This document shows, piece after piece, positions 29,630 through 37,998 of a stretch of DNA of 39,795 nt. The translations under genes and the position numbers were made by a program. The stretch is from Novosphingobium sp. AP12 (lineage in GTDB: Bacteria > Pseudomonadota > Alphaproteobacteria > Sphingomonadales > Sphingomonadaceae): positions 1 to 39,795 of the forward strand of contig NZ_AKKE01000068.1 of NCBI RefSeq assembly GCF_000281975.1. Reading direction: 5' to 3'. Position 1 is the first letter of the stretch; each line of letters starts with the position of its first letter. The notes under the pieces were generated by a model. The model was not told the origin of the DNA. It was given only the letters and a program-made list of their open reading frames with translations, and made no database searches.

Positions 29630-30325
29630 ATGAAAAAAATCGTTCTCGCCGCGAGCATGTTCGTAGCTCTTTCCGCTCCGGCATTTGTAACGCCGGTAGC
29701 GGCCAAACAGCGTACCGTCATCGAACAGCTGCCAGCTGAGATTGTGGATCACAACTACATCAACGGCGTGAAGGTCATTGTGGCAGATACGGCCACAAAG
29801 AAGATGGCAGAACTGGAAGCCAAAGCGACCGAGAAGCGGGCTGAATCAGGACTTGCAGCCTACTCCGAAAGCGAAAACACCATTCCGGCAGATCAGTATT
29901 CCGGTGTGCCTTTTGCCGCGATGATGCCTGCTGTGATGCAGGACGTCACGCGTAAGTGGGGGCTGACCCAGGAACGTGGGGGCAAGGCGCTAGATCTTGT
30001 CGTGACCATCGAGAACATCAAGACCGCCAATGCCGGAATGGCTTTGCTAATGGGCAGCAGCGACGAGCTTTCGGGAGAAGTAGCGGTCGTCGATCCGGTC
30101 ACGCAGGCGCAACTCGGCAGTTTCTACGTGCAGGTGGTCAATAGCCATGGCGGTCTTGCGGGATTGGCCATGCGCGGCAGCGGCATCCGAGAGAAGCTCG
30201 TTGAGGAGTTCGCGCTGGAAAGCTCACGCATTCTCACCGGCAGCACGAAGAAAGACTGGAAAAAGCGTGTCAAAGCGGCCGATAAAGCCGCTGAAGCTGC
30301 CTCCAAGTCTTCCACGGGCGCTTGA
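29630..30325 (+). CDS. secreted protein, DUF4410-like, first gene of a two-gene operon
   Basis: The ATG at 29630 (MKKIVLAASMFVALSAPAF) gives 231 residues with a signal peptide cut probably after PVAA. The mature part has DHNYINGVKVIVADTATKK near the start and a core VTRKWGLTQERGGKALDLVVTIENIK. A hydrophobic glycine-rich segment (GGLAGLAMRGSGIREKL) follows, and the C-terminus is rich in Lys, Ala and Glu. The pattern (a signal peptide, then a D-L-V-V-T-I strand and a GxFYVQVV strand) resembles DUF4410-type envelope proteins. The likeness is weak. The next start overlaps its stop by one base. Confidence 0.6.
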   Translation: MKKIVLAASMFVALSAPAFVTPVAAKQRTVIEQLPAEIVDHNYINGVKVIVADTATKKMAELEAKATEKRAESGLAAYSESENTIPADQYSGVPFAAMMPAVMQDVTRKWGLTQERGGKALDLVVTIENIKTANAGMALLMGSSDELSGEVAVVDPVTQAQLGSFYVQVVNSHGGLAGLAMRGSGIREKLVEEFALESSRILTGSTKKDWKKRVKAADKAAEAASKSSTGA

Positions 30326-30963
30326 TGTCGGCCCTTAATGCAGGCCGATCCGTCGCCCTCCTTCGGGTGGGCGGCGCAGCCGCGGTTCTGTTCGCGATGC
30401 TCTCAACTTGCCCAGCAAACGCACGGACGGTCGAGTACCTGACCGACATTTCCGCAATTGATGCGGCTGCCCTCGACCAAGGAATTCCCGGACCGTTCTC
30501 GCCTGCCCTCGGTCCAGGGCCGAATATTGCGTTGGAAACGCCTACCGCTGCGGACCATCGGGTGATCACCGCCAGCATATACTGTCAAGCTTACCACATC
30601 GAGAACCCCGTGTCGGTTCTGCTCCAAGACCTTGTCGCCCAAGCCAGCCACTCGCCGTCCTTGGCTGCCGAGGGCACGACGTTTCCTAACGTTTCTCTTC
30701 GCTTGACGTCGGGTTCGACTCTGCTCCGTTGCATGGGCAAAAGCGATCTCCAGACTGCGTGCAAGAACCGCGTCCGGCTAACGGCTGAAGCAATCGTCAC
30801 AAAGGCAGATGGTTCGATAGTGAAAACTCCGCTGGTCGCGCAGGTTGAGCGACCGGGGCGCGTGGGGGGCTTCTGCGGCAATATCGCGCGCTACACAGGG
30901 ATCGTGACCAGAGAGGCCGCGATTGACCTTATTTCCCAAGCAAGGCTGCTTGCCGCAAAGTAG
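30325..30963 (+). CDS. secreted protein of unknown function, second gene of the operon
   Basis: The ATG at 30325 shares its A with the last base of the previous stop, and 212 residues follow. A signal peptide (VGGAAAVLFAMLSTCPANA) precedes RTVEYLTDISAIDAAALDQG, and the mature part has several cysteines (IYCQAYH, LLRCMGK, TACKNR, GFCGN) that could pair as disulfides in the periplasm. The C-terminal part (VRLTAEAIVTKADGS, ending with a helical REAAIDLISQARLL) has a layout like that of the first gene. The tight coupling suggests joint function. Confidence 0.65.
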   Translation: MSALNAGRSVALLRVGGAAAVLFAMLSTCPANARTVEYLTDISAIDAAALDQGIPGPFSPALGPGPNIALETPTAADHRVITASIYCQAYHIENPVSVLLQDLVAQASHSPSLAAEGTTFPNVSLRLTSGSTLLRCMGKSDLQTACKNRVRLTAEAIVTKADGSIVKTPLVAQVERPGRVGGFCGNIARYTGIVTREAAIDLISQARLLAAK

Positions 30964-31400
30964 CAATCGATGTCCGCTTTTTGTGCGAGATAGAACTCCC
31001 ACATTTCGCTGAGCGCCAAGCTAAATGCCGGGGGAGAGCGCTGACCTGCGCTCCCCCGCGACATGGCCGTTGACCTGCCCCCCGGCAGTTGTGGTCGCAC
31101 CCCACCCCGATAGACGACAGGCAGCTATCTGCTCCTCCGTTCCATAAGCCGTCAGTCCATAATCGGCCAAGAATTGCCCATCCTAGGCCGATTGCCGCAA
31201 AACCGCGAACGTCCGCGTTCGCCGAAACCTGCCGCTCATCTGCATGATGATCACGAATGGCGGGTTTGTCCCAGGCCCGGACGCGCATCAAAGAACGCAG
31301 CGACCAGAGGCGACCCGTCCATCTACGTCCAGCCTTTTCCACAAATCGAAAGCATGCTAAAGTTGCTCCCGGCGACTTCGCAAGTCTATGATTTTACTGC
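30964..31400. other. 437-base gene-free stretch with a strong hairpin
   Basis: No convincing gene is seen. The hairpin at 31029-31058 pairs CGGGGGAG and GCG with their complements around a CTGACCT loop (one bulged A). It may end the 29.6-31.0 kb operon, though it lacks a T-run. The 13-mer near 31253 is the inverse of the one near 26764. Confidence 0.5.
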
Positions 31401-31447
31401 GAAATCAATCGCTTAGGTCGCCCGGCCGAAAGCTCTTCTGGGCACCA
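31401..31447 (+). other. attachment site (attR-like) ending the first accessory segment
   Basis: CTCTTCTGGGCACCA (31433-31447) is identical to the tRNA-Leu 3' end, and the 32 preceding bases align with 24545-24576. It marks the boundary between two tandem insertions. The second integrase remnant follows it. Confidence 0.8.
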
Positions 31448-31678
31448 TTTCCCCTCTCAGGGGATCCCAAAACCATCGACAAATTGGCGGATTTCCGCCA
31501 CTTTGTCCTTGGTTCTGTTTCAAATCATCCGAAGCGATCTGGGGCCATCTCACCCCGTTTGGGGCCATGGCAGTGGGCCATCATGCCCGCTGATTTTTCA
31601 TGGCCCCATGGGGTCGGATGACGAGCCCCGCCGCTTCGGAAGCGCTGGACCGGAACCACCTGAAAAGGAGGAATGGTT

Positions 31679-32952
31679 ATGGCTCTCGCCGATGTTGCAA
31701 TTCGCGCCCTCCAGCCGCGCGACCGGGTCTACAAGTGCGCAGACGCCCGTGGCCTCTACCTGGAGGTCCACCCCAGCGGTTCAAAGCTCTGGCGCTACAA
31801 GTACCGCCATCTGGGCAAAGAAAAGCGGATCGCGCTGGGCCGCTATCCCGACGTAGGGCTCGGCGATGCCCGGCGGAAATGCGACGAGGCGCGGCTGATG
31901 GTGGCTGACGGCGTCGATCCGGGGGCGGAACGCCGCCGCAGCAAGCTGGTTGCGCGGTATCAGGCCGCCAACACCTTCGGGGACGTGGCCAGGGAATACA
32001 TCGACAAGATGGTCAACGAGGGGCGGGCCACCGCGATTACGAGGAAGGCGAACTGGTTGCTCGAACAGCTGGAGCCGATATCGCTCGCCGATAGCTGACC
32101 TCAAGCCGGTCAACATCTTCAGCGCGCTCAAGCGCATGGAGGCGCGGGGCAAATATGAAACGGCACGCCGCTGCCGTTCTTTCGCCAGCCGGTATTCCGC
32201 TATGGCGCGGCGACGGGGCGAACGGAAACCGATCCAACCTCGGTCCTGCGCGGCGCCCTGATCGCGCCTAAGCCCAAGCCCAAGCCCAAGCCCAAGCCCA
32301 AGCCCAAGCCCAAGCCCAAGCCCAAGCCCAAGCATCACAGTGCCCTGCTGGAGCCGGAGGCGGTTGGCGATCTGCTGCGGAGCATCGATGCCTACTCGGG
32401 CCATGGCGTGACCCGCCTGGCGCTCCAAATGGCCCCACATCTCATGGCCCGTCCTGGCGAGCTGCGCAAAGCGGTATGGCCCGAATTCGACCTCGAGAAC
32501 GCGGTCTGGCATATCCCGGCCGAGCGAATGAAGATGTGTCGTGCTCATTCGGTTCCGCTCTCGCGTCAGGTGCTCGACATCCTGGCACATTTGCAACGCT
32601 GACCGGGCCAGACGGGTTCGTCTTTCCGGCCTTCCACACCTCGCGGCGGCCCATGAGCGAAAACACGATGAACCAGGCATTCCGGCGAATGGGCTATTCG
32701 GCCGCCAAACTGACCGCCCATGGCCTACGCACTACTGCGTCGACGCTGCTCAACGAGAGCGGGAAGTGGAGCCCCGACGCCATCGAGCGCTCTTTGGCCC
32801 ATGCCGACAAGGATACGATCCGCGGGACATACAATCGGGGCCGGTACTGGGATGAACGGGTCGCGATGCACCAGTGTTGGAGCGACTATCTCGATTCACT
32901 TCGCGATGGCGGAAAGGCAGTTTCCCTTACGGCGGGTGAGGTTACCGCCTGA
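31679..32952 (+). pseudogene. P4-type tyrosine integrase broken by three frame disruptions
   Basis: Starting at the ATG 31679 (AGGAGG eight bases upstream) the reading runs MALADVAIRALQPRDR, GLYLEVHPSGSKLWRYKY, and stops at 32098. It resumes in another frame as ADLKPVNIFSALKRMEARGKYETARR. A second break near 32191 moves the reading to a third frame (YGAATGRTETDP, a Lys-Pro repeat, then HLMARPGELRKAVWPEF with the first catalytic Arg), which stops at 32602. A third break near 32598 restores TGPDGFVFPAFHTSRRP, the HGLRTTASTLL box (His-x-x-Arg) and NRGRYWDERVAMH. Taken together it is a full-length P4-type integrase, so it was recently functional. It is homologous to, but distinct from, the one at 23633. 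Confidence 0.88.
32270..32329 (+). repeat. ten perfect copies of the hexamer AAGCCC
   Basis: The 60 bases consist of AAGCCC repeated ten times. In the reading frame of the broken integrase this encodes (Lys-Pro)10. It sits in the linker between the core-binding and catalytic domains, where the 23633 integrase has only a few residues. Confidence 0.95.
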
Positions 32953-33008
32953 TGGCGTCGGCCCGTCGTACTCGAGCAGCCCTGTCGTATTTCTCTTGTG
33001 AGTGAACG

Positions 33009-33021
33009 GTATCATCGATAC
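33009..33021 (+). promoter_or_regulatory. candidate operator upstream of hipB
   Basis: GTATC and GATAC arms around ATC form a small inverted repeat 59 bases before the hipB start. HipB-type repressors bind inverted TATC-like half-sites upstream of their own operon. The spacing here is shorter than in E. coli, so this is only a candidate. Confidence 0.3.
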
Positions 33022-33079
33022 GAAGTGAGCGTTCGGTGCTATTTTCACAGAGCCACCGATTGCTCACACGAGGTCTCGA

Positions 33080-33370
33080 ATGCTGGTTCATACTCCGGAG
33101 GAAATCGGCACGTTCATTCGGGACCGACGCAAGCACCAGAAACTGGGCCAGTCGCAGCTTGCTGCCTTGATCGGCGTCAACCGCCGCTGGGTCATGGAAA
33201 TCGAGGGCGGGAAGCCACGTGCCGAAATCGGGTTGGTCATGAAGGCGCTTGCTGCCCTCGGAGTCGAAATCCGGATCGGCACCGACGGGCCCGCCGCCCC
33301 TCAATCGAACGAGCTTGAGCCCGTCGACATCAGCTCGATCGTCCGCAACGCACGAGGTCCGTCATCTTGA
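33080..33370 (+). CDS. hipB: HipB-like antitoxin, XRE-type transcriptional regulator
   Basis: A 96-residue protein with a helix-turn-helix of the XRE type (DRRKHQKLGQSQLAALIGVNRRWVMEIEGG, residues 15-45). A C-terminal tail follows (SNELEPVDISSIVRNARG). HipB binds and neutralises HipA and represses the operon. It overlaps the TTG start of hipA. It is intact although its toxin is broken. Confidence 0.85.
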   Translation: MLVHTPEEIGTFIRDRRKHQKLGQSQLAALIGVNRRWVMEIEGGKPRAEIGLVMKALAALGVEIRIGTDGPAAPQSNELEPVDISSIVRNARGPSS

Positions 33371-34648
33371 GCAAGGAACTCATCGTATTTCTGTCTGGAC
33401 GCCCGGTCGGCCGGGTAACGCAGAATGAACGCGGCAAGCTCGAGTTTGTCTACGATGCGGTCTGGCGGGAAACGCGGGGGAGTTATCCGTTGTCGCTGTC
33501 CATGCCGCTTGCCGCCCTGGAACATCCCCACGAAAGCATCGAGGCCTACATCTGGGGACTGCTCCCCGACAACGAGCTCGTACTGGCCCGGTGGGCAAAG
33601 AATTTCCAGGTGTCGGCCCGCAATGCGTTTGCCCTGATCTCGCAGGTTGGCGAGGACTGTGCGGGCGCGGTGCAGTTCGTGCGACCTGAGCGTGTCGAAG
33701 CCGTCCTCGAAGGTGGAGGCGACGACATTGCGTGGCTTGATGAGGCCGGGATCGCCGAGCGCCTGCGCGCCCTGAAATCCGATCATTCGGCATGGCGTCG
33801 CGCTGGTGACGTCGGCCAGTTCAGTCTGGCCGGGGTGCAGCCGAAAACGGCGTTGCTGCTGCAGGCCGGGCGCTGGGGTGTGCCCAGCGGGCGAATTCCT
33901 ACGACCCATATTCTCAAGCCTCCCAGGCATGATTTCGACGGGCACGCGGAGAACGAGCATTTCTGCCTCGCCCTTGCCCGTGCGCTCGGACTGCCTGCGG
34001 CGACGTCGAGAGTCGTCCGCTTTGGCGACGAGGTCGCCTTCGTCACGGAGCGGTACGATCGTCAGGTCACGGCGCGCGGCGTCATCCGGGTCCACCAGGA
34101 AGATATGTGCCAGGCGGCGGTATCTTGCCGACTATGAAATACGAAAATGAAGGCGGACCCGGAACCCGCCGGATCGTCGAACTGCTTCGGCAAAACTCCA
34201 GCGAGCCGGACGAGGATGTAGGGACGTTCGTCGACGCGATCGCGTTCAACTGGCTGATCGCGGGGTCCGATGCGCACGCCAAGAATTACTCGATGCTAAT
34301 GCCGGGGCCGGGCAGGTCCGGCTAGCGCCTTTGTACGACGTTGCCAGCATCCTTCCGTACGATGATTTCGACCCCATGCGCATCAAGCTGGCGATGAAGA
34401 TCGGCGGAAAATACCGACTTCGCGAGATCTCGATGCGAAACTGGGAAAAGTTGTGCGAGGAGGTCGCCCTCGATCCGGTAAAGGTTTTCGGGCGAATTCG
34501 GGAAATGGCGGCGCGGTTACCCGGCGAAGCAATGAAAGTTCGTGGTGGGATGCAGGCTGCCGGTATGAATCACCGTCTCGTTGATCGCCTGACCGAGTGC
34601 CTGAAGATCAACAGCTGGAAGTGTGCTGAGCTGCTGACGAGCGCATAG
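33367..34648 (+). pseudogene. hipA: HipA-type serine/threonine kinase toxin, two frame disruptions
   Basis: The first frame (TTG start, about 256 residues) holds the N-terminal domain (LIVFLSGRPVGRV, YPLSLSMPL, LLPDNELVLARWA). The kinase lobe begins with GQFSLAGVQPKTALL and continues to RYDRQVTARGVIRVHQEDMCQA. A break near 34115 moves to ILPTMKYENEGGPG and the catalytic loop FNWLIAGSDAHAKNYSML. A second break near 34300 leads to LAPLYDVASILPY (the metal-binding Asp) and the C-terminal helices. Each break is corrected by one added base. All key kinase elements are recognisable, so it was an active HipA that is now probably inactive. Confidence 0.88.
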
Positions 34649-34689
34649 ATCGCAACTTGATCCGGTCACGACGACGAAGACTTCTGTAA

Positions 34690-34845
34690 TCTGTACCGGC
34701 GGTTGTCGTATTTAACGGGCTGGAGTCGAGATATCCGACCTGGGATGCACGGTTCGATTACGAAATCCGCGAGCTGTATGCTCGGAAGGGGCGTTTCATC
34801 GAATGGCTGGCAGCATTACCTGAGCCGCGCGCATCGGCTCGATAA
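34690..34845 (+). pseudogene. short open frame, possible gene remnant
   Basis: A frame without an ATG reads VPAVVVFNGLESRYPTWD and on to a stop at 34843-34845, about 51 codons. The composition looks coding, but no family is recognised. A second frame, 34703-35044, overlaps it and is less persuasive. The remaining part of 34649-35059 has no clear gene. Confidence 0.25.
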
Positions 34846-35059
34846 ATCATACTGGCCGTCAGTGATCGCGCGCATGCTGTTGTTTGAGGTTTTTGGCGCG
34901 GTGCCGATGATCGGCTTCAATCTGGCGGGATATGGCGCCACGTCTGTTGAAGATAAGATGATTATGGATACGAAGAAGGGGGCTTTAGTATCCGGTCCGC
35001 CGATTTTCAGACCACAAAATATATTACACTCTTCGCCCATGTAGAAGATTTTTTTGTGA

Positions 35060-35200
35060 TCATGCACCTGTCCAGATCGCCGATTTAGGCGACTGTTTCG
35101 CAAGCATGCTTTGGACCTTCGGCGACAGTCTGGTTTGCAATGGAAGCGAGGTTTCCATTTCTGCAACAAGGCGGTCGGTTTTGGCAGGATCATCTATCAT
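35060..35200 (-). CDS. possible small gene after abiEii module 2
   Basis: A 46-residue frame (MIDDPAKTDRLVAEMETSL, ending in KSAIWTGA) lies downstream of the second toxin on the same strand, 61 bases after its stop. The composition looks coding, and it might be a remnant of a longer gene, since the open frame extends to 35362 inside the toxin gene. No family is recognised. Confidence 0.3.
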   Translation of the reverse strand: MIDDPAKTDRLVAEMETSLPLQTRLSPKVQSMLAKQSPKSAIWTGA

Positions 35201-35261
35201 TGCAGATGGACCGCTGGATGACTGAAATGCCGATGCCGACCCATATTTTCGGACAAAAGAG

Positions 35262-36113
35262 TCATTCCCCGACCATTTTTTCAACTTTCGCGAGGAAGAA
35301 GCGGTCGCTCCATAATTCCAACGACTTTGCCTCCGCCGGGCGCAGGAAGCGCCTGACATCATCGGCGGCGGCCTTCCAGTCGATAGCGGCTATATTGCTC
35401 CGCAACGTGTCCGCCAGCCATGCCATGTCGATCTCGAGATCTTCCTCCCCTGCCCATGGGCCTGCCTGGATGAGGGCAGCCTGGAGATGCGTCAACTTGG
35501 GAGACACCCCTTTTGAGACATACCAGGAGAAATCATACCAATCCCTGCCCTTCAGATAGCCCCGACAAAGCAGCGCGTGGATTTTCAGCGCGAAGTTGGA
35601 AGGAAGATTCTGATGCCGCACCTCGTAATCGGAAGGAAAATCGAGAAAGGTGGTGGCTTCGCCTGACCCGGGCGGCGGATTAGTGTCAATCTCCAGCTTG
35701 ATCTTGATCGTCCTGCGGCGTCCCGTGCCTGCGAAGGTCAGATCGAGCTGACTCGCGATGGACTCATCCTTGAGCACGGCTTCCCGAACCGCCCTGTCCA
35801 TCCTCTCCTTGGGCTGGGCATCGAGCTTCAACCCGAACTGGGCGAATACCTCGACCAGAATTTTGAGATAGGGAGCCCAGTCGAACTCGGGGTTCGGTGA
35901 CCGGAGCATGAAATCGAGGTCTTCGGAAAATCTGGGCAGGCGGTGCAGAATGCGCAGGCTGGTGCCACCCTGGAAAAGAGCGATATCAAAAAAATCGCCA
36001 CGCCAGAGCGCATAGAGAGCAATCTCCTGGACGATTTCCTTGGTCGCATTCTCTTCCTCAACTGCGTTGGTCGCTCCATACTGGCGGAGCTTATCCTGAA
36101 TAATTTCAATCAT
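35262..36113 (-). CDS. abiEii: AbiEii-like nucleotidyltransferase toxin, module 2
   Basis: A 283-residue DUF1814 protein whose core reads FQGGTSLRILHRLPRFSEDLDFM (near residues 47-69). The helical part contains RHQNLPSNFALKIHALLCRGYLKGRDWYD near 190, matching the family's lysine-containing second block. It is shorter than the toxin of module 1 and clearly different in sequence, so it is not a recent duplicate. The start overlaps the antitoxin stop by eight bases. Confidence 0.88.
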   Translation of the reverse strand: MIEIIQDKLRQYGATNAVEEENATKEIVQEIALYALWRGDFFDIALFQGGTSLRILHRLPRFSEDLDFMLRSPNPEFDWAPYLKILVEVFAQFGLKLDAQPKERMDRAVREAVLKDESIASQLDLTFAGTGRRRTIKIKLEIDTNPPPGSGEATTFLDFPSDYEVRHQNLPSNFALKIHALLCRGYLKGRDWYDFSWYVSKGVSPKLTHLQAALIQAGPWAGEEDLEIDMAWLADTLRSNIAAIDWKAAADDVRRFLRPAEAKSLELWSDRFFLAKVEKMVGE

Positions 36114-36780
36114 CCGTCAGACGTCCTTTGGTCGTCAGAATGGCCTCTTCGAGTGAACGGAGGAACACGTTGGCGGCCTTGTGCTTGTAAACGGGCCGGA
36201 GCGCGATGAAATCCTTGCGCCTGAGCGATCGCAGCCGGTCCTCGTCGATCCGCATGCCCTGGGTGAGCCAGTCCAGACCTGCCCAATGCTCTTTGCGCAA
36301 AGCGACAAGATCGATCAGTGCTCGTAAGGGTTGCGCGACAAATGCCGTGAGCTTGCCGAACTTTTCACGATCCACGCTCGCTAGGAATTGGTATTCTTGG
36401 AGTGCAAGCGGGTGAAAGCTGAATCGCCCGAGGGATGGCGTATCATACGTAATCGTCTTGCGGCCCGGTGAAACGCTAGCCGTGGTGAAAACAGCCTCTG
36501 GAATCCAGCCATGGTGGGCCAGGGCTGTTTCAAAGGAGATATAGCTGCCTGGCAGGAGCGCCTGCGCCACGACAAAGGGATGGACGGCATCGTTACTGCT
36601 TCGCCGGCCCAGCATATAGGTGGCCCGTTTGAGACGGATCAACGAACCGTCCTTTAGCGCCCTGTGTACCAGAGCATAGCGGCGGGCATCGCTGCCACCC
36701 AGAAGCTCACCAAGCTGGCCTTCGCTGAAGATCCGTTCAGCAAGGCTTGACTGTGTGACCTGATCAGCAAGTGCGCTCAT
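36106..36780 (-). CDS. abiEi: AbiEi-like antitoxin, module 2
   Basis: Using the ATG at 36780 the protein has 224 residues. The N-terminal winged-helix part reads AERIFSEGQLGELLG and RYALVHRALKDGSLIRLKRATYML. The second domain includes PGSYISFETALAHHGWIPEAV and ALQEYQFLASVDREKFGKLT. These are the AbiEi blocks seen in large type IV antitoxins. An upstream in-frame start at 36816 would place the operator inside the gene. No ribosome binding site precedes the ATG at 36780, which fits the promoter placed directly before it. Confidence 0.82.
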   Translation of the reverse strand: MSALADQVTQSSLAERIFSEGQLGELLGGSDARRYALVHRALKDGSLIRLKRATYMLGRRSSNDAVHPFVVAQALLPGSYISFETALAHHGWIPEAVFTTASVSPGRKTITYDTPSLGRFSFHPLALQEYQFLASVDREKFGKLTAFVAQPLRALIDLVALRKEHWAGLDWLTQGMRIDEDRLRSLRRKDFIALRPVYKHKAANVFLRSLEEAILTTKGRLTDD

Positions 36781-36787
36781 AAAATTC

Positions 36788-36830
36788 GAGATACTTCCAA
36801 ATTGTGGAAGTTTCAAGAATTTCTTGAAAC
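36788..36830 (-). promoter_or_regulatory. promoter and palindromic operators of abiE module 2
   Basis: On the minus strand TTGAAA (36816-36811) and TATCTC (36793-36788) are 17 bases apart. The spacer is filled by the inverted repeat ACTTCCA/TGGAAGT (36793-36799 and 36805-36811). A second palindrome, GTTTCAAG/CTTGAAAC (36810-36817 and 36823-36830), covers the -35. The -10 ends seven bases before the ATG, so the message could start at the start codon. Confidence 0.6.
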
Positions 36831-37457
36831 GGCGTGAGCGGCCTCTGTATGTCTACACAGACTCGTCAATTCAATTGCCAACGTTCATGGTTTTGGAAGC
36901 TTGAGGATTCACCATTCAAACGGAAAGTCCCGGCGTTGTGACGGTTCTCGAGAGATTCCGAATTTCTGCCTCAGAATAGCTCGTTTTTGGGTCCTTTCAT
37001 GGGCGCGCCTGACAATTGCGGATGCAACTGCCGAAGCAACGCTTTTGCCACGTTCGTCTCGAGCTAGCGAACGGGACGGCTGCGCCGGCCCCGCAAGCCG
37101 CAACACACTTCGTCCGTTGAAGGGTAAGCGGGCCTCATAACAACGCACAAGAGCAAACAAGCTGGGTAAGTGTTTTGGATCGGTACGAATTACGATTGCA
37201 GCACGGCGTCTAGGGTGGCCGCCGGGGCGAGCGCGGTAGAGGTCGCGCTCCACCGCGCTCGCTTATCGCCGCGGGAACGCTGCCCTTCTTCCCAGCGGCG
37301 ACAATCAACCCGGGAAGAAACTGCATGACCGGTTCAAGTTCCGGCATCCCGATTTGACGCTCAGAGAACTCTGGATGCGCTCGGGTGGGCAGCTACGCCG
37401 GTAGCGGGGATCTCCGTAACCGGGATAGGGCGGGGGTTTCAGGCAGTTCCGCTAGTC
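36831..37457. other. 627-base stretch without a convincing gene
   Basis: Only short overlapping frames are seen on both strands, none with a ribosome site, signal peptide or recognisable domain. The sequence is probably decayed accessory DNA between module 2 and the two small genes at 37.5-38.0 kb. Confidence 0.5.
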
Positions 37458-37721
37458 TCAGGATGGCTTCGTCAGCGCTCGCTCGATCATGCTGACCCAC
37501 ACTGCTTCGGCACGTAGCGCGCCGATCGGTGTGCCCCCGAGATCCTCAATTTGACCGCCGGTCGCCACGAGATCCAGAGATGGATGCCGGATGGCTTCGA
37601 AGACCGCCCGGACCTCTGGCAGGTAGTCCTGCCACATCGACTTCGGGCCCACCTTCGCATCGGTGGCTTGACCATCGAGTTCGCAGAGAGCCCGTGCGGC
37701 GCGTTCGAGCGTGGTCTTCAT
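37458..37721 (-). CDS. small conserved-looking soluble protein, unknown function
   Basis: An ATG at 37721 with GGGAGG six bases upstream gives 87 residues (MKTTLERAARALCELDGQ). The rest includes MWQDYLPEVRAVFEAIRHPS and EAVWVSMIERAL. It looks like the short helical proteins common in sphingomonads, but I cannot name the family. The start overlaps the stop of the preceding gene (ATGA), implying translational coupling. Confidence 0.65.
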   Translation of the reverse strand: MKTTLERAARALCELDGQATDAKVGPKSMWQDYLPEVRAVFEAIRHPSLDLVATGGQIEDLGGTPIGALRAEAVWVSMIERALTKPS

Positions 37722-37998
37722 GGAACCTCCCTGACATATTTCCACTTAAGCTGATCCCTCAGCATCGACCGCGCTCGTTCGGCACAGTCAAAGGCGTCCA
37801 TCGCGGCGCAGCGCATATCCATCTCGTCACCAGGTTCCACAACGCTTCGCGCGTCTCTACGTCCGTCGCCAATACCGCGATCAGCGGCCCGCCCGCGGTC
37901 TGCCAAACCTCCAACCGCATTTCGAAGCCGACTTCATGTCGAACTCGGTATTTGCCACCCTCTACCTTGATGCACAGGTTGGTGAAGTCCTGTTTCAT
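37718..37998 (-). pseudogene. small protein broken by a single frame disruption
   Basis: The frame starts MKQDFTNLCIKVEGGKY at 37998 and runs through FEMRLEVWQTAGGPLIAVLATDVETREAL. The natural continuation GDEMDMRCAAMDAFDCAERAR and so on to VREVP and stop (37718) is in another frame. One extra base near 37840 would join them into about 93 residues. The second half overlaps the start of the next gene exactly by ATGA, supporting the joined reading. Confidence 0.6.

Noticed and set aside
26764..31265. Insertion-sequence ends (13-mer AAACCCGCCATTC in inverted orientation)
   Set aside because: The match is short, no transposase lies between or beside the copies, and no target duplication is visible. 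It is more likely a dispersed intergenic motif.
32270..32329. CRISPR-like array
   Set aside because: The repeat is a six-base microsatellite without spacers, and no cas genes are present in the window.
31781..32680. Minus-strand frame of about 300 codons with an LG repeat
   Set aside because: It is the shadow of the broken integrase, and the LG run is the reverse of the AAGCCC repeat.
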